Under the pieces are notes generated by a model that saw only the letters and a list, made by a program, of their open reading frames with translations, was not told the DNA's origin and ran no database searches. The translations under genes were made by a program, and so were the position numbers. 5,307 nucleotides of DNA from Flectobacillus sp. Its GTDB lineage: Bacteria > Bacteroidota > Bacteroidia > Cytophagales > Spirosomataceae. The DNA lies in the NCBI GenBank assembly GCA_029865665.1, contig JARXAV010000026.1:1-5307 (forward strand). The letters run 5' to 3'. Within the stretch, counting starts at the first letter, position 1. Every line of letters begins with the position of its first letter. This document shows, piece by piece, positions 1 through 4,983 of the stretch.

Positions 1-44
1 CCCCACAACATAAAACAAACCAAAGCATCCATATATTTCATCAT
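1..44 (-). CDS. Possible 5' end of a divergent gene (partial)
   Basis: Read on the minus strand, an ATG at 44-42 opens a frame without stops to the window edge, giving MMKYMDALVCFMLWG. A second ATG directly follows the first. The residues are hydrophobic after a lysine, as in a signal peptide or first membrane helix. Only 14 codons are visible, so chance cannot be excluded and no family can be named. The gene would be divergent from the DUF456 gene, leaving about 120 bp between them. Confidence 0.3.
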   Translation of the reverse strand, partial: MMKYMDALVCFMLW

Positions 45-102
45 ATCAACAATTTATACTTATTTAGTAAATGAAATTAGGCGAACTTCACACCCTTTGG
101 CG

Positions 103-146
103 TTGAGTTCCTCCTGATAACGGTTATACTATTAACGAATAACGTC
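103..146 (+). repeat. 44-bp upstream element, copy 1 (promoter-like)
   Basis: This block matches 4901-4944 at 40 of 44 positions with no gaps. It ends 19 nt before the DUF456 start codon. It contains TTGAGT (103-108), a 16-nt spacer with CCTCCTGATAAC (110-121), then TATACT (125-130), followed by ATTAAC and AATAAC. The TTGAGT/TATACT pair resembles a generic sigma-70 -35/-10 promoter rather than the TTTG/TAnnTTTG form seen elsewhere in the window. The repeat is seen directly; the promoter or operator role is inferred. Confidence 0.7.
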
Positions 147-165
147 CCAAAACACTCCATGCTAC

Positions 166-663
166 ATGATTGATTTACTTTTATTGATGGCTTCTATTGC
201 TTGTTTATCTGTTGGTTTGGCGGGGGCAGTGTTGCCTTTGCCTGGGCCTCCCATCAGTTTGATAGGGCTTTTCGTACTGAATGCGTCTAAATATGCCGAT
301 TTTGACCGAACTACGCTCATTGTCTTCACCGTTTTTACCGTTGCCCTAAGTGTCTTTGATTATTACGCACCGATTTGGGGAGCAAAGAAGTTTGGAGGTA
401 CAAAATATGGGACTTGGGGTTCTACGATTGGACTAGTACTAGGCTTTTTCTTTACCCCAATTGGTATGCTTGTAGGGGCATTTTTAGGAGCATTTGTAGG
501 AGAACTCATCGGAAAAGCAGGAACAAACCAAGCGTTTATGTCTGCCATCGGTTCTATGATTGGCTTGCTTACGGGCATGATTGGGAAAGTCATTTTGTGC
601 GTAGCCATGATTATTTGGGCAGGAACAGCCGTAGTGGAGTATTTCTTTATGATGAATACGTAA
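166..663 (+). CDS. DUF456 family membrane protein
   Basis: This 165-residue protein is very hydrophobic, with about five to six membrane segments (roughly residues 2-22, 26-44, 49-69, 84-114, 124-145 and 140-160). It carries features I associate with DUF456: an LPLPGPP turn at 23-29 near the N-terminus, the KFGGTKYGTWGSTIGL stretch at 75-90, and a Gly-rich FFTPIGMLVGAFLGAFVGEL run at 95-114. It should sit in the inner membrane. The family has no established biochemical role that I know of. The ATG at 166 is the natural start, because the ATG at 159 is out of frame and stops at once. There is no Shine-Dalgarno, as usual in Bacteroidota. The gene stands alone: a hairpin begins right after its stop codon, and the duplicated 44-bp element lies directly upstream and may drive it. 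Confidence 0.85.
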   Translation: MIDLLLLMASIACLSVGLAGAVLPLPGPPISLIGLFVLNASKYADFDRTTLIVFTVFTVALSVFDYYAPIWGAKKFGGTKYGTWGSTIGLVLGFFFTPIGMLVGAFLGAFVGELIGKAGTNQAFMSAIGSMIGLLTGMIGKVILCVAMIIWAGTAVVEYFFMMNT

Positions 664-698
664 CACTGACTTTCGGATTTGTAATCCGAAAGTCAGTG
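664..698 (+). repeat. Perfect 16-bp hairpin after the DUF456 gene
   Basis: The arms 664-679 (CACTGACTTTCGGATT) and 683-698 are exact reverse complements around a 3-nt loop TGT, starting on the base after the stop codon. It could end or protect the DUF456 transcript. However, an A-rich stretch rather than a T run follows it, so it is not a classical intrinsic terminator. It is also part of the palindromic repeat unit that follows, which suggests a REP-like origin. Confidence 0.8.
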
Positions 699-773
699 AA
701 AAGAGATTTGCAATCTCCCGTTCTTTCTGATTTTCAACCTGAAAGCCAATGGAAAAGAGATTTTAAATCTCCC
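670..773 (+). repeat. Tandem pair of ~50-bp palindrome-bearing units
   Basis: Unit 1 (670-719) and unit 2 (723-773) align with about 41 of 51 columns identical and one single-base gap. Each unit has two dyads. The first is CTTTC...GAAAG around GATTT/AA: perfect in unit 1, with two mismatches in unit 2. The second is GAGATT-TGC-AATCTC (703-717) in unit 1 and GAGATTT-T-AAATCTC (757-771) in unit 2. CTTTCG follows unit 2 (773-778) like the start of a third copy. This resembles clustered REP-like intergenic palindromes; that origin is an inference. Confidence 0.65.
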
Positions 774-839
774 TTTCGACAAACATAATTGAATATCTGA
801 TAATCAATGTATTGGATGCTTGAATTTTTTATTAATTTA

Positions 840-871
840 TTTGTATATAGAGCTGGTATTTCCTAATTTTG
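840..871 (+). promoter_or_regulatory. Bacteroidota-type promoter for rplM-rpsI
   Basis: TTTG at 840-843 and TAATTTTG at 864-871 are separated by 20 nt. This fits the -33 TTTG and -7 TAnnTTTG consensus of the Bacteroidota primary sigma factor at its usual spacing. Transcription would begin near 876-880, giving rplM a leader of about 110 nt. Between the tandem repeat and this promoter (774-839) I see only AT-rich sequence. Confidence 0.6.
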
Positions 872-875
872 CATT

Positions 876-989
876 CCCATTTTCAACTGGATGCCCATTT
901 AGAAGGAAAATAAGGAAAAAATCATTGAGAATCAGACGTGTTCCGTCGTCTGATATGAATTTGATGCAACATTAAAACTTTAGAAAAAA
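876..989 (+). promoter_or_regulatory. rplM leader with hairpin (possible r-protein autoregulation)
   Basis: The predicted untranslated leader contains an exact 8-bp stem, ATCAGACG (931-938) with CGTCTGAT (947-954), around an 8-nt loop. An alternative inner stem GACG/CGTC (935-938 with 944-947) competes with it. The remainder is purine-rich and A-rich up to the start codon. Ribosomal protein leaders, including one upstream of L13 genes in Bacteroidia as I recall, have been proposed in this phylum. I cannot match this sequence to that model by eye. Confidence 0.4.
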
Positions 990-1433
990 GTGGATACTTT
1001 AAGTTACAAAACCATCTCAGCTAACAAAGCTACCACAGATAAGGGATGGATTATCGTAGATGCAGAGAACCAAGTTGTTGGACGTTTGACATCTGAGATT
1101 GCGAAAATTTTACGTGGAAAGCACAAACCAAGCTTTACTCCACATGTTGATTGCGGTGACAACGTTATCGTAATTAATGCAGACAAAGTCCGTTTCACTG
1201 GAAAGAAACTAACGGATAAAGTTTATACTCGTCACACGGGATACCCAGGTGGACAGCGTTTCGCTACTCCGAAAGAGGTTTTAGCTAAAAACCCAAGAGG
1301 AATTGTTGAATCAGCCGTTAAAGGTATGCTTCCTAAAAACCGTTTAGGACGTAAATTGTTCACTAACTTGTACGTTTACGCAGGTTCAGAGCATCCTCAC
1401 ACAGCACAACAACCAAAAGAAATCAAATTCTAA
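990..1433 (+). CDS. rplM: 50S ribosomal protein L13
   Basis: L13 is an early-assembling protein of the large ribosomal subunit that binds 23S rRNA. The 147-residue product has the expected length and core: WIIVDAENQVVGRLTSEIA (20-38), LRGKHKPSFTPHVDCGD (41-57), RHTGYPGG (81-88) and the C-terminal signature VKGMLPKNRLGRKL (110-123) followed by LYVYAGSEHPH. The start is a GTG. It gives MDTLSYKTISANKAT, the N-terminus typical of Bacteroidota L13, and it follows the A-rich TAGAAAAAA, so the non-ATG start looks genuine. No Shine-Dalgarno is present. It is the first gene of the usual rplM-rpsI pair, behind its own promoter and a hairpin leader. Confidence 0.97.
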   Translation: MDTLSYKTISANKATTDKGWIIVDAENQVVGRLTSEIAKILRGKHKPSFTPHVDCGDNVIVINADKVRFTGKKLTDKVYTRHTGYPGGQRFATPKEVLAKNPRGIVESAVKGMLPKNRLGRKLFTNLYVYAGSEHPHTAQQPKEIKF

Positions 1434-1467
1434 TAATCGTTATCATTATTGGCTATTAGTGATGGAA

Positions 1468-1500
1468 AATTAGTATACTACTTCGGTTTTATTACTAATT
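1468..1500 (+). other. Weak hairpin between rplM and rpsI
   Basis: AATTAGTA (1468-1475) pairs exactly with TACTAATT (1493-1500) around a 17-nt loop. The rplM-rpsI gap is 113 nt, long for an operon pair. The stem is AT-only apart from one G-C pair and has no T run behind it, so it is unlikely to stop transcription. It may be a processing or pause structure, or chance in AT-rich sequence. Confidence 0.25.
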
Positions 1501-1546
1501 AATAACAACTAACTAATAACTGACAAGATAACTTCTCTATAAAACA

Positions 1547-1936
1547 ATGGCAGAAGTAACAAATACATTAGGAAGAAGAAAAACGGCTGTTGCTCGCATT
1601 TACTTGACACCAGGAACTGGTGCAATTCTTGTAAACGGTCGTGACTATAAAGAATATTTCCCATCGGAGATTTTACAAATCATCGTTAACCAACCATTTG
1701 CTTTAACAAAAACAGAAGGTTCTTATGATGTTAAAGTAAACTTAGACGGTGGTGGTGTTAAAGGACAAGCAGAAGCGCTTCGTTTAGCTATCTCTCGTGC
1801 TTTACAAGTAATTGATCCAGAACGTCGTCCAGCATTGAAGAAAGAAGGATTCCTTACACGTGACCCTCGTATGGTAGAACGTAAGAAACCAGGTCGTCGT
1901 AAAGCTCGTCGTAAGTTCCAGTTCTCAAAACGTTAA
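1547..1936 (+). CDS. rpsI: 30S ribosomal protein S9
   Basis: S9 is a small-subunit head protein whose basic C-terminal tail reaches the P-site tRNA. The 129-residue product matches the family in length and order: [12 protein letters not shown] (9-20), the signature [19 protein letters not shown] (68-86), [27 protein letters not shown] (103-129). The C-terminus ends in the universal SKR, so the gene is intact. The ATG at 1547 follows CTATAAAACA and is the only sensible start. It lies 113 nt after rplM on the same strand and probably shares the rplM promoter. Its partner L13 belongs to the large subunit, and the pairing is conserved across bacteria. Confidence 0.97.
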   Translation: MAEVTNTLGRRKTAVARIYLTPGTGAILVNGRDYKEYFPSEILQIIVNQPFALTKTEGSYDVKVNLDGGGVKGQAEALRLAISRALQVIDPERRPALKKEGFLTRDPRMVERKKPGRRKARRKFQFSKR

Positions 1937-1958
1937 TATGCGTTTGGTTCAAAACTCG

Positions 1959-1990
1959 GTTGTTGTATTATTACAATGTGCTTAGTTTTG
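1959..1990 (+). promoter_or_regulatory. Candidate promoter for rpsB
   Basis: GTTG at 1959-1962 and TAGTTTTG at 1983-1990 lie 20 nt apart. The second is an exact TAnnTTTG match and the first is one base off TTTG. It starts just after the rpsI stop codon. The predicted start near 1995-2000 leaves a leader of about 125 nt before rpsB. This suggests rpsB-tsf can be transcribed separately from rplM-rpsI. Confidence 0.45.
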
Positions 1991-2010
1991 GCAGTAGAAC
2001 AATCTTTTTT

Positions 2011-2040
2011 GGCAAGGCTTGCAGTGACCGGTGCCTTGTC
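2011..2040 (+). promoter_or_regulatory. Hairpin in the rpsB leader
   Basis: GGCAAGGC (2011-2018) pairs with GCCTTGTC (2033-2040) over 8 bp including one G-T wobble, around a 14-nt loop. It is the most GC-rich piece of the 187-nt rpsI-rpsB gap and lies inside the predicted rpsB leader. S2 is known to autoregulate through rpsB leaders in other phyla. Whether this hairpin does the same is inference. No T run follows directly, so a terminator is less likely. An open frame at 1976-2188 crosses this stretch but is not convincing as a gene. Confidence 0.4.
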
Positions 2041-2123
2041 AATACTTTTCACATTTATTTACACAATTTTTTGGTTAAAAGAAGAAAGCCTACGGGTATT
2101 TCTTGCTGATAACTGCTACGAAA

Positions 2124-2936
2124 ATGGCACAATTAGAATACAAAGAATTATTAGATGCTGGTGTTCACTTCGGACACATGACACGTAAGTGGGATCCGAG
2201 AATGGCACCATACATCTTCATGGAGAAGAATGGTATCCACATTCTTGACTTGAACAAAACGTTAGGCTGTTTAGATGAAGCGTGTAACGCAATCAAAGGT
2301 ATCGTTCGTTCTGGTCGTAAAGTGATGTTTGTTGCAACAAAAAAACAAGCTCAAGAAATCGTTACGGAAGAAGCTCGTCGCTTGAAAATGCCTTACGTTA
2401 CTGACCGTTGGTTAGGTGGTATGTTAACAAACTTTGCTACTGTACGTAAGTCAATCAAGAAAATGTCAACAATCGAAAAGATGTTGAAAGACGAAGTTAC
2501 AGTGAAGGCATTAGCAAAACGTGAGCGTTTGATGATGACTCGTGATAAAGACAAAATGGAAAGAGTATTAGGTGGTATCACTGATCTTACTCGTCTTCCT
2601 GCTGCTTTATTCGTAGTTGACGTAAAACGTGAACACATCGCTGTAGCTGAAGCAACTCGTTTGGGTATTCCAGTATTCGCAATGTGCGATACGAACTCTA
2701 ACCCAGATTTAGTTGAGTTCCCAATCCCTTCTAATGATGACGCATACAAATCAATCGCTTTGATTACTTTAGCTATCGGTAAAGCAATCGAAGAAGGTTT
2801 GATGGAACGCAAGCAAGATAAAGACGATGCTCGTGTTGCGGAAGAAGAAGAAGCGAAACGTTTAGTTGACCAAGAAGCTGCTATCGAAGCTGCTAAAGTG
2901 GCTGCTAAATACGAGAAAGAAGCAGAGCAAGAATAG
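2124..2936 (+). CDS. rpsB: 30S ribosomal protein S2
   Basis: S2 binds late to the back of the small subunit and is needed for S1 binding where S1 is present. The 270-residue product has the family landmarks: LLDAGVHFGH (9-18), LDLNKT (41-46), VATKKQAQ (70-77), RWLGGMLTN (95-103), and PDLVEFPIPSNDDA (194-207). Residues after about 225 form a charged Glu/Ala/Lys-rich helix-like extension, making it longer than E. coli S2 (about 241 residues). Such tails vary between lineages. The frame is open upstream to a TTG at 2103, but the ATG at 2124, preceded by ACGAAA and giving MAQLEYKELLDAG, matches the family N-terminus. It probably has its own promoter and leader, and tsf follows 197 nt downstream beyond a hairpin. 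Confidence 0.97.
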   Translation: MAQLEYKELLDAGVHFGHMTRKWDPRMAPYIFMEKNGIHILDLNKTLGCLDEACNAIKGIVRSGRKVMFVATKKQAQEIVTEEARRLKMPYVTDRWLGGMLTNFATVRKSIKKMSTIEKMLKDEVTVKALAKRERLMMTRDKDKMERVLGGITDLTRLPAALFVVDVKREHIAVAEATRLGIPVFAMCDTNSNPDLVEFPIPSNDDAYKSIALITLAIGKAIEEGLMERKQDKDDARVAEEEEAKRLVDQEAAIEAAKVAAKYEKEAEQE

Positions 2937-2990
2937 TTGACATTGGGCCGTTTTTTAGTGATGTAATGTTACTAATAAACAGATTGTCAA
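2936..2990. repeat. Intergenic repeat-like block shared with 4048-4080
   Basis: This stretch after rpsB shares the 11-mer GTTGACATTGG (2936-2946, same orientation as 4048-4058). Its ACTAATAAACAGATT (2971-2985) is the exact reverse complement of 4066-4080. It is also bounded by TTGACA (2937-2942) and TGTCAA (2985-2990), which are inverted copies of each other. Function is unknown; a protein-binding site or a decayed small repeat are both possible. Confidence 0.4.
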
Positions 2991-3006
2991 TAAAATAATT
3001 GTTAAG

Positions 3007-3044
3007 AATAGAATAGCCCATAGTTTTCTGTGGGCTATTCTGTT
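3007..3044 (+). terminator. Long hairpin between rpsB and tsf (terminator or attenuator)
   Basis: GAATAGCCCATAG (3011-3023) pairs with CTGTGGGCTATTC (3028-3040) over 13 bp with one wobble, around a TTTT loop. Four more base pairs, one a wobble, extend it to 3007 and 3044. The following bases TGTTAGTTTAGTG are T-rich but not a clean run, so termination may be partial. Because rpsB and tsf are normally co-transcribed, an attenuator or mRNA-processing hairpin that sets the S2:EF-Ts ratio is a reasonable alternative. Confidence 0.6.
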
Positions 3045-3133
3045 AGTTTAGTGTATTGAAGTTTTTTGCTAAAAAAAACAGTACATTAAAACGAGTTAAA
3101 TCAGAAATCTTAAAATCAAAAAAATATAAAACG

Positions 3134-3967
3134 ATGGCTATTTCAGCAGCAGACGTTAATAAATTAAGACAAATGACCGGTGCGGGCATGATGGATTGTA
3201 AGAAAGCCCTTACTGAAACTAGTGGTGACTTTGAAGCCGCTGTCGATTTTCTTCGTAAAGCAGGTCAGAAAGTGGCTGCTAAACGTGCAGACAACGAAAC
3301 TAACGAAGGTATTGTATTCATCGCTATCAGCGAAGATGCTACAAACGGTAAATTAGTTGCTTTAGCTTGTGAAACTGAACCAGTTTCTAAAGTGGCAGAT
3401 TTTACAAACTTAGGAGAGGCGTTATTAGCAGCAGCAGTTGCTACAAATGCAGCTACTAAAGAAGACTTGTTAGCTGCTTCTTTCGCAGACGGACGTACTG
3501 CTGGTGAGCATATCATCGAATTGACTGGTAAAATTGGTGAGAAAATCAACATCGCTGGTTACGAAAACGTAACTTCTGAGAAAGTTGTTTCTTACATCCA
3601 CTCAAACAAAAAAATCGGTGTTTTAGTAGCATTCGACAACACTTCTGGTGCTGATGTATTAGAAGTTGGTAAAGATATCGCTATGCAAATCACTGCAATG
3701 AAACCAGTTGCTTTAGATAAAGACGGTGTTGATTCAGCTACAATCGAGCGTGAAATCGAGGTTGGTAGAGAGCAAGCACGTGCTGAAGGTAAACCAGAAG
3801 CAATGTTGGATAAAATCGCAGCAGGTAGATTAGAGAAATTCTACAAAGAATCTACGTTGTTGAACCAACAATTTGTAAAAGATGGTTCTATCAATATCAA
3901 ACAATTGTTAGAGCAAACTCAAAAAGGATTAACTATCGCTACATTCAAACGTGTTGCTTTAGCATAA
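3134..3967 (+). CDS. tsf: Elongation factor Ts
   Basis: EF-Ts is the cytoplasmic guanine nucleotide exchange factor that releases GDP from EF-Tu. The 277-residue product starts with the UBA-like domain, including VNKLRQMTGAGMMDCKKAL (8-26), and continues with VDFLRKAGQKVAAKRAD (37-53). The core dimerisation region carries HIIELTGKIGEKI (132-144 approximately), MQITAMKP, and near the end GRLEKFYKESTLLNQQFVKD. The nucleotide-exchange motif, normally TDFVA, reads TEPVS here (residues 81-85), changing the two residues equivalent to E. coli Asp80 and Phe81. The frame is open upstream to a TTG at 3056, but that 26-residue extension is Lys-rich and lies in leader-like sequence. The ATG at 3134 follows ATATAAAACG and gives the family N-terminus. 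A strong terminator follows. Confidence 0.96.
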   Translation: MAISAADVNKLRQMTGAGMMDCKKALTETSGDFEAAVDFLRKAGQKVAAKRADNETNEGIVFIAISEDATNGKLVALACETEPVSKVADFTNLGEALLAAAVATNAATKEDLLAASFADGRTAGEHIIELTGKIGEKINIAGYENVTSEKVVSYIHSNKKIGVLVAFDNTSGADVLEVGKDIAMQITAMKPVALDKDGVDSATIEREIEVGREQARAEGKPEAMLDKIAAGRLEKFYKESTLLNQQFVKDGSINIKQLLEQTQKGLTIATFKRVALA

Positions 3968-3989
3968 TTGTTTTTCGATTACATATCAG

Positions 3990-4026
3990 AAAAGTCCTAT
4001 TAATTTTATTAGTAGGACTTTTTTTT
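3990..4026 (+). terminator. Intrinsic terminator after tsf
   Basis: AAAAGTCCTA (3990-3999) pairs with TAGGACTTTT (4013-4022). Five further pairs inside (one T-G wobble) close a TTT loop, giving a 15-bp stem. The descending arm runs into eight consecutive Ts (4019-4026). This is a textbook Rho-independent terminator 22 nt after the tsf stop codon, and it marks the end of the ribosomal protein block. Confidence 0.9.
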
Positions 4027-4047
4027 GGGGCTTACTCGAAAATAAAT

Positions 4048-4080
4048 GTTGACATTGGTTAGAATAATCTGTTTATTAGT
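4048..4080. repeat. Second copy of the block at 2936-2990, rearranged
   Basis: GTTGACATTGG (4048-4058) repeats 2936-2946 in the same orientation, while AATCTGTTTATTAGT (4066-4080) is the reverse complement of 2971-2985. It lies between the tsf terminator and the sigma factor gene, the equivalent place to the first copy after rpsB. A role in starting transcription of the next gene is possible, but no consensus promoter is complete here. Confidence 0.35.
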
Positions 4081-4122
4081 GGCGTTTTCATGTTTCTCAT
4101 TAAGTGTTAGATAAGCTAACCA

Positions 4123-4152
4123 TTTGATTATGAAATAATTTTTGTTATTTTG
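4123..4152 (+). promoter_or_regulatory. Weak candidate promoter for the sigma factor gene
   Basis: TTTG (4123-4126) is followed after 19 nt by TATTTTG (4146-4152), one base short of TAnnTTTG. This would place the transcript start about 50-70 nt before the sigma factor gene. The surrounding sequence is very AT-rich, so chance matches are easy. Confidence 0.3.
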
Positions 4153-4212
4153 TTGATTCAATACTTGACTATTATTGATAGCAACCAAGTATCCATATTA
4201 CTACATATTGAG

Positions 4213-4815
4213 ATGAATCTTAAAAAAATGGTTGATGAAGAGCTAGTACGGCTATTCATCGAAACACAAAAGAACGTTTATTTTGAGCAATTGTACGACC
4301 GATACTCTGATAAAGTATATCGTAAGTGTTTGTCCTTTGTAAAGGATGATGCCAAAGCGGAGGATTTCACCCATGATATTTTTATGAAGTTGGTACTCAA
4401 TTTAGGTAGCTATAAAGAAACGGCTCGTTTTTCAACATGGCTGTATTCTATCACCTATAATTATTGTATCGATCAGACTCGTGTGGCCAAGAAATACTCT
4501 GAAACAGCCTTGGATGATAACTATGATGCTGCTGACGATGACAATGATGCAGAGATGGCAGAAATGGAAGCCCAACGGCTGAACAAAGCCCTAAAGCAAA
4601 TTCTTCCAGAAGATAAAAGCATTTTGATGATGAAATATCAGGATGATTTAAGTATCAAAGAAATTGCCGAATCACTCGATATTTCTGAAAGTGCTGTAAA
4701 AATGCGGTTACTGAGAGCAAAAGATAAATTACGTAAGGTCTATTTGGAAGGTGTTCTTATTTGGGGCGTTTTGATTACCAAATTGCTTAGTCTGTTGTTT
4801 CTTAAACAAGATTAA
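4213..4815 (+). CDS. ECF-like RNA polymerase sigma-70 family factor with hydrophobic C-terminal tail
   Basis: The 200-residue protein has the two-domain layout of ECF sigma factors. Region 2 spans about residues 21-90, with FEQLYDRYSDKVYRKCLSFV, the AEDFTHDIFMKL helix (49-60) and the -10-recognising FSTWLYSITYNYCID (73-87). An acidic linker follows (101-120, nine Asp among DDNYDAADDDND). Region 4 covers about 123-177, with the helix-turn-helix LSIKEIAESLDISESAVKMRLLRAKDKLRK (146-175). It should direct polymerase to a specific promoter set. Unusually, the C-terminus continues as a strongly hydrophobic stretch, VLIWGVLITKLLSLLFL (181-197), which could be a membrane or anti-sigma contact. The ATG at 4213 is used. 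The ATG at 4228, preceded by CTTAAAAAA, is an equally good start five codons later. No anti-sigma gene is recognisable next to it; the next gene encodes a 66-residue acidic protein. Confidence 0.88.
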   Translation: MNLKKMVDEELVRLFIETQKNVYFEQLYDRYSDKVYRKCLSFVKDDAKAEDFTHDIFMKLVLNLGSYKETARFSTWLYSITYNYCIDQTRVAKKYSETALDDNYDAADDDNDAEMAEMEAQRLNKALKQILPEDKSILMMKYQDDLSIKEIAESLDISESAVKMRLLRAKDKLRKVYLEGVLIWGVLITKLLSLLFLKQD

Positions 4816-4900
4816 TATTATAATCTTATCCGTATTAAGTACGTAGAATTATTTATTTGCTAATATTTCTGTACTAAAATGATGGATTAACCTATTAATT

Positions 4901-4944
4901 TTGAGTACCTCCTGATAACAGATATACTATTAACTAATAACGTC
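4901..4944 (+). repeat. 44-bp upstream element, copy 2 (promoter-like)
   Basis: This block matches 103-146 at 40 of 44 positions; only bases 4907, 4920, 4922 and 4935 differ. TTGAGT (4901-4906), the CCTCCTGATAAC spacer block, TATACT (4923-4928), ATTAAC and AATAACGTC are all kept. It ends 39 nt before the start of the small acidic protein, so it is again immediately upstream of a plus-strand gene. The inner dyad ATAAC-G-GTTAT of copy 1 is not preserved here, so conservation does not follow a hairpin. Confidence 0.7.
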
Positions 4945-4983
4945 TTGTTACTTAATGCTAATTAATCACTAATCTACAGTTCG

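Noticed and set aside
375..788. 137-codon plus-strand frame overlapping the DUF456 gene
   Set aside because: Its composition is Trp/Tyr/Arg-rich without family features, and its tail is translated palindromic repeat DNA. The DUF456 frame has clear family motifs.
2103..2123. 7-residue extension of S2 from a TTG start
   Set aside because: The family N-terminus begins at the ATG at 2124, behind a typical A-rich context.
1976..2188. Open frame of 70 codons between rpsI and rpsB
   Set aside because: It overlaps the start of rpsB in another frame, switches from a hydrophobic stretch to sequence that is plainly rpsB read out of frame, and covers the predicted rpsB promoter and leader.
2393..2812. 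139-codon minus-strand frame within rpsB
   Set aside because: It is antisense to a highly conserved gene and shows no recognisable domain; the same holds for minus-strand frames in tsf, rplM and the DUF456 gene.
2937..2969. TTGACA at 2937 as -35 of a tsf promoter
   Set aside because: No TAnnTTTG or TATAAT-like box lies at a proper distance, and a terminator-like hairpin would follow the start.
3056..3133. 26-residue N-terminal extension of EF-Ts from a TTG start
   Set aside because: The extension is Lys-rich translated AT-rich leader; the ATG at 3134 gives the conserved EF-Ts N-terminus.
4150..4212. 21-residue extension of the sigma factor from a TTG start
   Set aside because: The added residues have no family match and overlap the candidate promoter; ATGs at 4213 and 4228 are better.
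4808..4827. AAGATTA/TAATCTT hairpin across the sigma factor stop codon as terminator
   Set aside because: The stem is 7 bp, almost all A-T, with no T run after it; chance is likely in this AT-rich sequence.
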